Notes: generated by a model from the letters alone, not told the origin. 15,994 nucleotides of DNA from CAMCVE01 sp039920645 (GCA_039920645.1 JBDSDI010000175.1:1-15994), one strand, 5' to 3'. Counted from the stretch's first letter, positions 1-7,486 are shown. Numbers and translations are program-made.

Positions 1-1010
1 AGATTGGTCGTGACAACCAGCGCCTGTTCGGGTTCGAAACGCTCGTTGCGCGCGTAGATGACGTGGGGCTCAGTAATTTTGAAGGACCCTTTTTTTCCGG
101 GCACTTCGCCCGTACCTTTGATGTCGATATCCGCGTGCCCGCCCGAAGCGAGTTCGATGCGACCTTTGCCTACGAGACGTACGATACTTCCATATTCGGG
201 AACCGTGAGATTCTCGGTACTGACGTAGACCTGCGTGTACGTCGGATTAAAGGTCATGACCACGGGGAGATTGGAAGAACTCGAAGCGCCGAGGATTCCT
301 CCGGAGCGCTCGAAGCTGAGTGTCAGCTTCTTGCGAAGGGATTCGGGATTGAGCGGCCAGTTAGAAGAGATGATGCCGGAAACTCGGCGAAGCGCCGGAT
401 TGCGCGCGTCCACGTTGAACTGGAATTCGGAAAGTTGGAGGTTAAGTTCGACGGGCTTGAAACTTAAAGAACGCGTCTCGAGTTGCACGTGGCTCGCGAC
501 GAGCCCTCTTGGGAGGCTAAGCGTGTACTCTTCGCCCGACTTCCAGTCCTTATCGAAGGATGCCACTTTCGGAATGAAGAGAAGATTGCGGTCGTTTTCC
601 CAGGTCCAGGTGCCGGGCATCGCGGGATCGAGTTCGGGGGTCTTCTGAGGAGTCTTAGAGATCTCGTTCATTTGCGCCGCCGAGCAGCCGAACATGACGA
701 GAAGTCGTGAGGACTGCTTCGTTACGGTATCGGGCTGATAAGGCGACTGGATTTTTACGCTGCAGTACTGAGGAACGGGACGCGTGCTCCACCACCAACT
801 GCCCGCGCCCACCGCGACAAGCGCGAGGGCAATCGTTCCGACCACGCGCAGGGTCCGTTTGGGATTCCGACGAGCCGCCAAAAGAAGAGTCGTCTTCAGG
901 CGCTGCCACCAGGCGGGAGGCGTCCAGCGGAAACTTCCGAAAGCCGTAAGGCATAAAGCCATCAGGCGAGAGATAGCTAGAGAAAGGGTTTGTTTCGAAG
1001 GAAACTTCAT
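1..1010 (-). CDS. alpha-2-macroglobulin family protein, N-terminal part (cut by window edge)
   Basis: The reading frame stays open from ATG at 1010 to the window edge, giving 336 residues without a stop. Residues about 52-75 form a hydrophobic segment after an Arg/Lys-rich stretch, so the protein is probably anchored in the inner membrane and faces the periplasm. There is no lipobox cysteine at the end of this segment. Residues about 83-185 resemble the first macroglobulin-like domain of bacterial A2M proteins (YfhM type): a Gly-Thr-Trp-x-Trp stretch (133-137), an aromatic-rich Phe-x-Pro strand (145-147) and a Gly-x-x-Tyr-x-x-x-x-Pro strand (159-167). A second Ig-like domain follows from about 195. 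Family members are thought to trap foreign proteases in the periplasm, and the thioester motif lies much further downstream, outside this window. In many genomes a penicillin-binding protein 1C gene neighbours it; that cannot be checked here. The start is chosen by a good GAGGAG ribosome site 4 nt upstream. The family call rests on motif likeness only. Confidence 0.68.
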   Translation of the reverse strand, partial: MKFPSKQTLSLAISRLMALCLTAFGSFRWTPPAWWQRLKTTLLLAARRNPKRTLRVVGTIALALVAVGAGSWWWSTRPVPQYCSVKIQSPYQPDTVTKQSSRLLVMFGCSAAQMNEISKTPQKTPELDPAMPGTWTWENDRNLLFIPKVASFDKDWKSGEEYTLSLPRGLVASHVQLETRSLSFKPVELNLQLSEFQFNVDARNPALRRVSGIISSNWPLNPESLRKKLTLSFERSGGILGASSSSNLPVVMTFNPTYTQVYVSTENLTVPEYGSIVRLVGKGRIELASGGHADIDIKGTGEVPGKKGSFKITEPHVIYARNERFEPEQALVVTTN

Positions 1011-1014
1011 GACA

Positions 1015-1020
1015 CTCCTC
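1015..1020 (-). promoter_or_regulatory. ribosome binding site of the A2M-like gene
   Basis: GAGGAG on the minus strand, 4 nt upstream of the ATG at 1010. It supports that start over internal Met codons such as residue 17. The 56-nt divergent gap (1011-1066) must also hold promoters for both neighbours; I see no clear -35/-10 pair there. Confidence 0.6.
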
Positions 1021-1066
1021 GGATATGAAAACGCCTTCAACTTAGAAGGACTGCGCCACTAGGACA

Positions 1067-1774
1067 ATGGGGACCTCGAGAAGTTTCCGAGCGCACGCAC
1101 AACGGGTGCGCTTATTGCCTTTTCTTCATGCTTCACCTATCACTTTCCGAGTGACACGAAGACGTAAACCGGAAGCCCGCTGCGACATCTGCCGGATGCG
1201 GCAAGAGATCTGTATTTGTCCGGAAATCGCCGCCTTTAAAAGGCGCTGGCAACCACGAACTCGAGTCACCGTACTCATGCACCACCGCGAAGAAAACCTA
1301 ACGACCAATACAGCTCATCTCGCCTCTTTGCTGCTGCCTTGCTGCGAGATCCACCTCCGAGGAGAAATCGGCAAGAGCATCGACCCCTCTCTGATCCTCA
1401 AAAGCGGCGAAAGCCCACTGCTGCTTTACCCTTCTCAAGATGCGATCGTGCTGACGCCCGAACTCGTCGCCGCTCTTCCCCACCCCGTGACGCTGATTGT
1501 TCCCGATGGAAGTTGGCGCCAAGCCTCTAAGGTCGCCAAGCGCGAGGCCTTCCTGAAAGATGTTCCCAAGGTCGTTCTGAGTCCGGACGCTCCGAGCCGC
1601 TACCGTCTCCGGCGCGAACCCAAAGAAGAAGGTCTCGGCACCTTCGAGGCGATCGCGCGCGCCGTAGGCGTGGTGGAAGGCCGAGCTCTTCGCGCCGAAC
1701 TCGAGAAAGTCTTCGAAGAAATGGTTGAACGAACACTTCGCAGCCGCGAAGGGAAAAAACCTATCTCCGGCTGA
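1067..1774 (+). CDS. tapT: DTW domain protein, predicted tRNA-uridine aminocarboxypropyltransferase
   Basis: Predicted cytoplasmic enzyme that transfers the 3-amino-3-carboxypropyl group of S-adenosylmethionine to a tRNA uridine (acp3U; position 47 in E. coli TapT/YfiP). The 235-aa product has the family's zinc-type cysteine cluster C-x2-C-x6-C-x-C at residues 39-51. The signature Asp-Gly-Thr-Trp appears as Asp-Gly-Ser-Trp at 147-150, followed by Arg-Gln-Ala. A conserved Arg-Arg-Glu-Pro...Gly-Thr-Phe-Glu-Ala stretch lies at 182-195. The length is typical. The start is uncertain: the ATG at 1067 has only AGGA 2 nt upstream, and about 35 residues precede the first cysteine. A GTG at 1151 (residue 29) would give a more usual N-terminus but has no ribosome site. 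The 3' end overlaps the convergent 805-aa gene by 14 nt. The symbol is by family analogy; the exact tRNA position is not shown by the sequence. Confidence 0.85.
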   Translation: MGTSRSFRAHAQRVRLLPFLHASPITFRVTRRRKPEARCDICRMRQEICICPEIAAFKRRWQPRTRVTVLMHHREENLTTNTAHLASLLLPCCEIHLRGEIGKSIDPSLILKSGESPLLLYPSQDAIVLTPELVAALPHPVTLIVPDGSWRQASKVAKREAFLKDVPKVVLSPDAPSRYRLRREPKEEGLGTFEAIARAVGVVEGRALRAELEKVFEEMVERTLRSREGKKPISG

Positions 1775-4178
1775 AGAAGTCCAGACAGTTCCAGTTGGCG
1801 CGTATCTTTTGACCGCGCAAGCTCATCCCTTCGGCGAGCCTCAGACAACTGGCTTCATCGAGCTTGTTCATTTTCTTCAGCGACTCAAGACAGTTCCAGC
1901 GCAAATCGTCGCCTTGGCGCGCGTTGGAAATACTTTGTGCAGCGTTGTCACAAACTTCGGGACTCAGCTGAGCTTGCGACGACTTGAGACATGACCAATA
2001 GGCGCCGGAACGTGATTCTCCGCGGATTTCCGAGGCGATCGAGAAACACTCGTGTTGATCGGGCTTGATCTTAGCCTGCTCCAGACACCACCAGCGCGCA
2101 TTGTCGCCCGCTTCACCGGTGCCCATGAGGAAACTCTGTTCCAAACATTGGCGAGGAGTGATCGTCATAATGTGACCGTTCAAATTGTCCCATACCGCGC
2201 CGACCGCTTGCGGTCCTGGATCTTTGGTGACGTGATCTTTCACGGGATCGAAGACCGCCATACTCGCCCCGCTTCCAGGGAATGCCGTGCTGAGTTTCGT
2301 GGAAAGGTTTTCTTTCTGCGCTCCGCTGGCTTCGATCCCCCTCAAGACTTGCGCGTAGAGAACCGCGTTCACGGGATTAACCCAGCTCGGATCGAGGAAG
2401 CCTCCGCCGATAAGGGATGGGGCATTGGGCACGTGGGCTTTCTGAAGCGCACGTAATCCAATTTCCTGCTGAATGGGATCGGGGGAACGAAGAAGCGGAT
2501 CGACGTAGCGTGCGGCCCAAGCCGTCGGATCGCCCTTGGGGTTGCGAAGTCTTTGGGACAACGCGGAGGCCATCGCATCTCGTTCGTTCGGACCGAGCTG
2601 ATTGCCGATCGCACCGATGAGGTTCGGCCAGTTCGGAGGATTTTCAAGCGAAGCGAGCGAGCGCAGCATTGAACTGCGTCGCACAGGACTACGCTCGTTC
2701 AAAGCCGCTTCGAAAATATTCTTCTGAGTATCGGAAGACAATTCACCGCGCTTCGCCAGGAATCTCGACGCGGCGTCTACGAGCCATTGCGGAGAACTCC
2801 CGACGCGTCCCAAAGAAATCGCGACCAAACGATCCGAGATCTTGGGACTGATCGTGGCAAAGCAACCGATCGCTTCCAAAGTGAAGGAGTTCCACAAATC
2901 CTGGGGAGGCAGCATGCCGGACTCCAGGGAAACTTCGGGATGTTTCTTGGCGATGGAACAAACCTGATCTTTGGAGATGAAGCTTAACGGTTTCGAAAGC
3001 ATCAGCGAGAGAATATTGACTTGGTTCTGAGTCACGGGAATCGATCCGGAACCAAATTCGATCACGTCCTGCATGTAACGCAAATCCGAGCGAATTTCGA
3101 AAAGCGATGGAGAAGATTTTTGAGTATCGCGCAGCTGTTTCATGAATCCGGAGTTGGAGCGCCAACGCGCCAGCGTTCGCGCATCCGGAATACTTCCTCC
3201 CGATGCATTCTGCGCTTCGATCACCGCCGCCACGGCCTTGTCGGCGTGCGCGAAGAAGCGTCCCGAACTGATAAGTTGATCGACGGACCGAACTTTGCCA
3301 TTGGGATCCGCATCTAAGAGACCGCAGGATTCGGCATAATAGTTGTGTGAAAAGGCCTCGTTACCGCGCGTTTGGCGGAACGATGTCCCGCTAAAAGCCT
3401 GTGCGAGTGAGACGTTTGGAGATCCGTCGAGCGCGTCGACGTGAGCCGAGTAGTTCTTGTTCTTGGCCAAATAGCTCTTCAGAGCAGGCGCGGCTTTGGC
3501 GCCTACGGGTCCCGTCGAAGCGAAGCCGTAGATGCGCGCGGACGCACTGAAGATAGCGCTCATGCGTTGCTCGAGACTGTAGCCCACATCGCCATAACGA
3601 TAGGCCACGACACGCTCGGCGAATTCACGTGGGACTCCGTCGCCGACGAGAATCTTCAGATACTCCTCGTCGCCACGGTGATCTCGTTCTTTGTTGGCAA
3701 GTGTGTTGCACCCCATAAGAAAAACTTCTTTGGGTTGCTTGAGAATAGCGTCGCAACTGTGCGCGCAGGCATGACGATCGAGTTCGTCGATATCGAGTGA
3801 CGCATTGGAGTCTCCGAAGAAAACGCCACCGAAATGTCCCGAGACGAGTAAGACGTCGCAGCCCGAGCGACCGGCCTTCACTTCGAGACTCATCTTCTGA
3901 CAGGCACGTGCGAACCACTGAGGATCATCGGGATCGGCGATAAGTTCTACGAATTTGAACTTATCAGGATCCATACGATCACGGAAAACCTTCAACTCGT
4001 CATCGGAATTGATGGTGATCGAACAAAGAGTTTTACGACCATCAACGGAAGCCCTTAATTCGGGTGCCTGTCTCCCGATCTGGGGGACATGAAAAACGGA
4101 GTCTTCCGCGAAGGCTGCCGCAGACGTCAGTACAAACACGATTATCCCAACAGCGCGCAACGAGCCCCGATGCTTCAT
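1761..4178 (-). CDS. secreted 805-aa protein: caspase/CHAT-like predicted cysteine peptidase, helical middle, C-terminal Cys-pair repeats
   Basis: I do not recognise this as a named family. Residues 1-24 are a clear Sec signal peptide (Lys/Arg start, hydrophobic core, Ala-Phe-Ala before the cut), so the protein acts in the periplasm or outside. Residues about 50-235 look like a clan CD peptidase fold. A hydrophobic strand runs into Ser-Gly-His-Phe-Gly-Gly (His115), and 42 residues later a second strand ends in Met-Gly-Cys-Asn-Thr (Cys157). That is the order and spacing of the catalytic His and Cys in caspase-like and CHAT domains. Residues about 335-640 are mostly short amphipathic helices, HEAT-like in feel but without a clean repeat. 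Residues 678-800 hold four repeats of a Cys pair ending in Trp-x-Cys-Leu. No strong ribosome site precedes the ATG. The hairpin-rich 125-nt leader contains ACGGAG-N8-CTCCGT at 4216-4235. The gene stands alone. The fold call is inference; peptidase activity is unproven, and an inactive binding domain is possible. Confidence 0.75.
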   Translation of the reverse strand: MKHRGSLRAVGIIVFVLTSAAAFAEDSVFHVPQIGRQAPELRASVDGRKTLCSITINSDDELKVFRDRMDPDKFKFVELIADPDDPQWFARACQKMSLEVKAGRSGCDVLLVSGHFGGVFFGDSNASLDIDELDRHACAHSCDAILKQPKEVFLMGCNTLANKERDHRGDEEYLKILVGDGVPREFAERVVAYRYGDVGYSLEQRMSAIFSASARIYGFASTGPVGAKAAPALKSYLAKNKNYSAHVDALDGSPNVSLAQAFSGTSFRQTRGNEAFSHNYYAESCGLLDADPNGKVRSVDQLISSGRFFAHADKAVAAVIEAQNASGGSIPDARTLARWRSNSGFMKQLRDTQKSSPSLFEIRSDLRYMQDVIEFGSGSIPVTQNQVNILSLMLSKPLSFISKDQVCSIAKKHPEVSLESGMLPPQDLWNSFTLEAIGCFATISPKISDRLVAISLGRVGSSPQWLVDAASRFLAKRGELSSDTQKNIFEAALNERSPVRRSSMLRSLASLENPPNWPNLIGAIGNQLGPNERDAMASALSQRLRNPKGDPTAWAARYVDPLLRSPDPIQQEIGLRALQKAHVPNAPSLIGGGFLDPSWVNPVNAVLYAQVLRGIEASGAQKENLSTKLSTAFPGSGASMAVFDPVKDHVTKDPGPQAVGAVWDNLNGHIMTITPRQCLEQSFLMGTGEAGDNARWWCLEQAKIKPDQHECFSIASEIRGESRSGAYWSCLKSSQAQLSPEVCDNAAQSISNARQGDDLRWNCLESLKKMNKLDEASCLRLAEGMSLRGQKIRANWNCLDFFSRR
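1779..2147 (-). repeat. four tandem Cys-pair protein repeats (C-x18/19-C with Trp-x-Cys-Leu)
   Basis: Residues 678-800 of the 805-aa protein. The cysteine pairs are 678/698, 711/730, 743/763 and 778/798. Each second Cys is followed by Leu and preceded by Trp two residues earlier. The repeat period is 32-35 residues, and the intervening part looks like a helix plus a charged turn. With one Cys pair per repeat in an exported protein, one disulfide per repeat is the natural guess. I do not know a named family with this pattern. Confidence 0.72.
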
Positions 4179-4255
4179 GAGTCCGATTGTCTCGCGAACC
4201 GGAGATCGAAGAAGAACGGAGAGTGACGGCTCCGTCTTTACTTATGGAAAGCGCT

Positions 4256-4295
4256 GAAAAAATTTAAACCTTAACAATCCCAAACCGAGGGATTG
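4256..4295 (-). terminator. likely hairpin terminator of the hotdog/NMO operon
   Basis: Just downstream of the stop at 4304, a perfect 7-bp stem CAATCCC/GGGATTG (4275-4281 and 4289-4295) with a 7-nt loop is followed on the minus strand by a T-rich tract ending in six T. The stem is only moderately GC-rich and the T run starts about 12 nt after it, so it is a plausible rather than textbook intrinsic terminator. Confidence 0.45.
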
Positions 4296-4303
4296 TATGA
4301 AAA

Positions 4304-5281
4304 TCAGAGTAGGGCTGCCGAAAAGCTCCGAACGATATCGGCAGCTTTCTCGACCGACGTAATGCCGCCGACGCTTTTCCCCGCCTGCCAATAGTCTTCG
4401 TAACCCTGAGGTTTCACGATGCTCTTCTTGAAACCGTAAACCGATTTCACCTGGTAGAAAAGCCGCATCCAGTGTTTGAGTTTGCGGTGCTGGAGCATGA
4501 ACTTTGCGATCGGACCTGCATGGAGGCCAATGCGCTGTACGTAGGGCGTATTGATGACCGCGACCGGAACTCCGGTAAGACGCTCCGTGAGAACAACGTC
4601 TGTGGCCTCGGCCTCAATGATCGCGCGCTTGTAGTCCGCCGAAGCTTTGCATTCCTCGCTTGCAATGAAGCGCGTGCCGAGTTGAACCGCACCGTAGCCA
4701 AGATCGATCATCTTGCGGAAGGTCGCGGGATCCCCCACGCCTCCGGCGCAGACCAGGGGAACACCGAGATCTTTCAAGGATTCAAAAAGATCCTCGGGCG
4801 AGCGCGTTCCCGCATGGCCACCCGCGCGTCCGTTCACGCAGATCAAACCGTCGACTCCGCCGGCGAGCGCCTTCTCGGCCCATTTACGTTCGGTCACGTC
4901 GTGGTAGACGAGACCGCCGCGCGCATGCACTTTTTCGACGACCCAATCGGGATTACCGAGCGCCGTCACGAAGAAACGCACGTCCTGGTCCAGCGCTTCG
5001 TCCACCCAGCGACGCATTCGATCGAGATAGATTTTCGACGACGCTTCGATGAGCACGTTCATACCTACAGGTTTCGAAGTGAGACTACGGATGTACTGAA
5101 GACCCTTTTTGAACTCGTATCCGTAAACGTAGCTGAGCGACAACGGCTGTATGATCCCGAGACCGCCGGCTTCGGAAACCGCCGCCACGAGTTCGGGATT
5201 GCTGCACGGATACATCGCACCGCAAATTACGGGATACTGAACTCCAACGCTTTCAACGAAACGACGAGAGGCCTCGTTCAT
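4304..5281 (-). CDS. nitronate monooxygenase / FabK-like FMN-dependent oxidoreductase
   Basis: TIM-barrel flavoprotein of the 2-nitropropane dioxygenase family, which oxidises alkyl nitronates or, in FabK relatives, reduces enoyl-ACP. From the ATG at 5281 the protein is 325 aa, normal for the family. Residues 13-26 match the N-terminal strand (Tyr-Pro-Val-Ile-Cys-Gly-Ala-Met). The signature Gly-Arg-Ala-Gly-Gly-His-Ala-Gly spans 151-158 with the active-site His156. Phosphate-binding segments follow at 179-184 (Ala-Gly-Gly-Val-Gly-Asp) and 198-206 (Ala-Val-Gln-Leu-Gly-Thr-Arg-Phe-Ile). The C-terminal Trp-Gln-Ala-Gly-Lys-Ser-Val-Gly lies at 298-305. The start is fixed by the ATGA overlap with the upstream DUF4442 stop and by GGAG 8 nt before it. 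A longer reading from 5404 would run deep into that gene and starts with non-family residues. Coupling to a hotdog thioesterase hints at an acyl substrate rather than nitronate; that is inference. Confidence 0.88.
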   Translation of the reverse strand: MNEASRRFVESVGVQYPVICGAMYPCSNPELVAAVSEAGGLGIIQPLSLSYVYGYEFKKGLQYIRSLTSKPVGMNVLIEASSKIYLDRMRRWVDEALDQDVRFFVTALGNPDWVVEKVHARGGLVYHDVTERKWAEKALAGGVDGLICVNGRAGGHAGTRSPEDLFESLKDLGVPLVCAGGVGDPATFRKMIDLGYGAVQLGTRFIASEECKASADYKRAIIEAEATDVVLTERLTGVPVAVINTPYVQRIGLHAGPIAKFMLQHRKLKHWMRLFYQVKSVYGFKKSIVKPQGYEDYWQAGKSVGGITSVEKAADIVRSFSAALL

Positions 5282-5769
5282 TTTGCTTTCTCCGGACCGA
5301 CGAGCCAGGTCGCGTGAACGCGCGCGACGCAGATCTTCTCGCGGTCTAAAATTTCTCCGACGAGAACATGTTCGGATTTTTCTCCGAATTTGATCTCCGG
5401 GCAACGCGCCTCGGCCTTTAAGCGGCCCCGCGCTTTTTTGAGATAGTCGATCTTAATCGAAGCCAGGATCGCGCGCATGCCGTCGGGCATCTGCGACATC
5501 AAGGAAAGTCCGGTGCAGAACTCGCCGATATTGGCGAGCGCAATCGCATGCACGGAGGAGAGATGGTTGCGCACAGAGCGAGTGTCCTCGAGCCTGACGA
5601 TGGCATGTCCTCGTTCGAGAACTTCGACGCGCGGAGAAACCGAAGCGGTGTAAGGGATTGCCCACCCGATCATGCGTGAGAAGATCGCGTCTCCGAACGG
5701 AACTTTTGCAGATCTTTCCCAGAGACCAAGTAGGGCCTCTCCGTTGAACTGAATTTTTGGACCTTTCAT
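5278..5769 (-). CDS. DUF4442 / PaaI-like hotdog-fold protein, putative acyl-CoA thioesterase
   Basis: A 163-aa cytoplasmic protein of the hotdog fold. The diagnostic segment Arg-Asn-His-Leu-Ser-Ser-Val-His at 67-74, leading into the central helix Ala-Ile-Ala-Leu-Ala-Asn-Ile-Gly-Glu (75-83), is the active-site region of DUF4442/PaaI-type proteins, where the acidic residue (Glu83) and His neighbourhood bind the acyl thioester. Strands follow at about 100-122 and 133-157. Family members are mostly uncharacterised; hydrolysis of acyl-CoA or acyl-ACP is the usual inference. The start has a strong AAGGAG site 7 nt upstream. It is the first gene of a two-gene unit, and its stop codon overlaps the start of the flavoprotein gene by 4 nt, so the two proteins are probably made in fixed ratio and act on related substrates. 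Confidence 0.85.
   Translation of the reverse strand: MKGPKIQFNGEALLGLWERSAKVPFGDAIFSRMIGWAIPYTASVSPRVEVLERGHAIVRLEDTRSVRNHLSSVHAIALANIGEFCTGLSLMSQMPDGMRAILASIKIDYLKKARGRLKAEARCPEIKFGEKSEHVLVGEILDREKICVARVHATWLVGPEKAK
5290..5293 (-). promoter_or_regulatory. internal ribosome binding site of the NMO-like gene
   Basis: GGAG on the minus strand, 8 nt before the ATG at 5281 and inside the last codons of the DUF4442 gene. Together with the ATGA overlap it decides the start of the flavoprotein. Confidence 0.6.
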
Positions 5770-5776
5770 AGTGGCT

Positions 5777-5782
5777 CTCCTT
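5777..5782 (-). promoter_or_regulatory. ribosome binding site of the DUF4442 gene
   Basis: AAGGAG on the minus strand with 7 nt spacing to the ATG at 5769, one of the strongest sites in the window. The rest of the divergent gap up to 5933 shows no promoter I would call. Confidence 0.65.
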
Positions 5783-5933
5783 ATTACTTCGCGATCCTAG
5801 ATTAACTGAGTGTCGAAGATTTTGACATGCGCGTAGAAGTTTACAAGGAGCGGGGACGCGGGTATCCCTAAACAGCCTCGACGGTCTACGGTACACCCCT
5901 TGCTTTGAGGTTAAACAGTCTTTAGGGGGTTCG

Positions 5934-6635
5934 ATGTCATATATCCTTCGCAGCGCTTCTTTCATCGCTAGTGCCTTCGTGTCACTGTCGGCCCTTCACG
6001 CCGAGGGCATCTCGGGTCCGATTGTCATCAAAGGCAAAGGCTCCGTTTCCGGCCGCGTCGTGGAGATGAGCGCGTGGTCTCCCGACTCGAAAGCCGTTCC
6101 GGTCGAAATATCTGCCGGTGGATCGACCTTCATGTCGCTTTTCTCGCGCACCGGCGAACGTCTCGAGAACGAAGTCTTCGGCGTTCCGAGTGACGGAGTC
6201 TATCGCTTCCTGAATGGAGAAAAAACCGCCGTGCTGATGATCCTCGAAAAGGATCTCAAAGAGACTTTCGTCAAATCCAATGCCGCGCTTCCGGTACTCC
6301 AGGTCCTCGGTATTTCCTGCGAACAAGAAGTGCCCGCCGATCAGATGGCGCTTCGCCAAGCCTGCCAGTACGCCCAAGCGCTCGCCTCAAAAGAAAATCC
6401 CACGCCTCAGGAACTCGTCGTCGCATCGCTTTCACTCGAATACGGACATATCGTGAAGCTTCCCGCAGTTCGTAACCTCACAGCGAACGGCTTCGTCGCC
6501 TTCATTGACAAAGAAACCAGCACCATCCAGACCGAAGACATGCCTTACTCCGTCGCGAATCGCGATGCGACCCATCACGGTGACGAACGCGTCTCCGAGG
6601 ACGCACAACCCGCCGCTGTGCCTTCACGTCATTGA
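5934..6635 (+). CDS. secreted protein of unknown function, 233 aa
   Basis: I do not recognise a family. Residues 1-23 are a Sec signal peptide ending Leu-His-Ala before Glu24, so the mature protein should be periplasmic or secreted. It begins with a Gly/Val/Ile-rich beta-type stretch (about 28-62). A mixed segment with two cysteines (129 and 144), a possible disulfide, follows. A helical part runs to about 190, and the last 35 residues are polar and probably disordered. The start is supported by AGGGGG (5924-5929) 4 nt before the ATG. The gene has no co-directional neighbour, and its last 12 nt overlap the end of the convergent alpha/beta hydrolase. It could be a FlgA-like or pilus-related periplasmic factor by size and sheet-rich start, but I see no motif to support that. 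Confidence 0.72.
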   Translation: MSYILRSASFIASAFVSLSALHAEGISGPIVIKGKGSVSGRVVEMSAWSPDSKAVPVEISAGGSTFMSLFSRTGERLENEVFGVPSDGVYRFLNGEKTAVLMILEKDLKETFVKSNAALPVLQVLGISCEQEVPADQMALRQACQYAQALASKENPTPQELVVASLSLEYGHIVKLPAVRNLTANGFVAFIDKETSTIQTEDMPYSVANRDATHHGDERVSEDAQPAAVPSRH

Positions 6636-7430
6636 GATGAATTCCAAGACGCATTGCACGACGTCTCTGGACTTCAGAATGCTTCGATGCCCCAAACCGT
6701 TGAAGGTCTTGAGATCCTTCGAGGACAGGAGTTCCGCTAAACGATGCGCTTCTCTGATCGGCACCACCTTGTCGCTGGCGTCGTGAACGACCTGAACCGG
6801 CACGCGAGGCCGCCACACACGGGTCCCGAAGTCGAGCTCTTCGATTCCGCAACGGAAGCGACGCTCGAGTGATTTCACGAGAAAACTTTTGGTCGCAGGC
6901 GTGAGGCCGTGCCGAATAGCCACGAGATCGATCGTCGAGGTGAATTGCGACGGAGCCGCGATCAGAGAAATCTTCTGCGGCCTCAGCTTGGCCGCCTCCA
7001 TCGCCAACAGGGTGGCAGGGCCGCCCATAGAATGCGCGATGACCGCAAAGATTTCTTCCCGAAAAGCGGCGCTATCCTCACCGAGCGCCTCGGAAAAATG
7101 CTTCAGATGCGTCGTCATCCCGCTCGAAGCTCCATGCGCGGGTCCGTCCCAAGCCAGCACTCGAAAGCCTCGCGCGACGAGTGGATCAACAAACGATCCG
7201 AGCTGCGTACCACGCCCTTCCCATCCATGCACGAGTAGCACGAAGGGACCGCTATCGCCCCAGCTCCAAAACTTGCGCCCGCTCGGAAGTCCGTGGATTT
7301 TCGATTTTTCCAAAAGCGCACGCTCCCAAGCGGGGCGATCGTAGCGAAAAGGTCGAGTCATCTTCCATCCGACGTATTCGCCCATCAGGAAGGGTGCAAA
7401 GCGATTGGCCACTGCTAACGCGCGGTTCAT
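6624..7430 (-). CDS. alpha/beta hydrolase, probable serine esterase/lipase
   Basis: A 268-aa alpha/beta-hydrolase fold enzyme. The oxyanion segment His-Gly-Trp-Glu-Gly-Arg-Gly lies at 68-74, and a strand plus Trp-Asp-Gly-Pro-Ala-His-Gly at 94-100. The nucleophile elbow Ala-His-Ser-Met-Gly-Gly at 132-137 has Ser134. The acid is probably Asp220 in the strand after Val-Val-His, and the base His248 sits in Gly-Leu-Gly-His. All three triad positions are present, so it should be an active hydrolase; the substrate cannot be told from sequence. There is no signal peptide: the N-terminus is mildly hydrophobic but Arg-containing, as in related esterases. The likely -10 TATAAT about 50 nt upstream gives it its own transcript. 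The 3' end overlaps the convergent secreted 233-aa gene by 12 nt. Confidence 0.87.
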   Translation of the reverse strand: MNRALAVANRFAPFLMGEYVGWKMTRPFRYDRPAWERALLEKSKIHGLPSGRKFWSWGDSGPFVLLVHGWEGRGTQLGSFVDPLVARGFRVLAWDGPAHGASSGMTTHLKHFSEALGEDSAAFREEIFAVIAHSMGGPATLLAMEAAKLRPQKISLIAAPSQFTSTIDLVAIRHGLTPATKSFLVKSLERRFRCGIEELDFGTRVWRPRVPVQVVHDASDKVVPIREAHRLAELLSSKDLKTFNGLGHRSILKSRDVVQCVLEFISMT

Positions 7431-7480
7431 GATTTCAACCCTTGCTTTGCAGAAGCGTCTGAAGAGCGACTCATACTAAA

Positions 7481-7486
7481 ATTATA
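7481..7486 (-). promoter_or_regulatory. -10 element upstream of the alpha/beta hydrolase gene
   Basis: A perfect TATAAT on the minus strand, about 50 nt before the ATG at 7430. No good -35 lies at the usual distance. The expected -35 zone falls inside the inverted repeat at 7499-7527, which could be an operator or the end hairpin of the upstream dus gene. Confidence 0.45.

Noticed and set aside
63..648. Two open frames on the plus strand over the A2M-like gene
   Set aside because: They overlap the uninterrupted minus-strand frame that has a good ribosome site, a membrane segment and A2M-like domains.
4472..5317. 281-codon open frame on the plus strand
   Set aside because: It lies opposite the NMO-like gene, whose protein has all family motifs. 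The plus-strand product has no recognisable feature and the frame is a mirror effect of codon use.
5282..5404. Upstream extension of the NMO-like protein
   Set aside because: It runs into the DUF4442 gene, is Arg-rich and unlike the family N-terminus. The ATG at 5281 has a GGAG site and an ATGA overlap.
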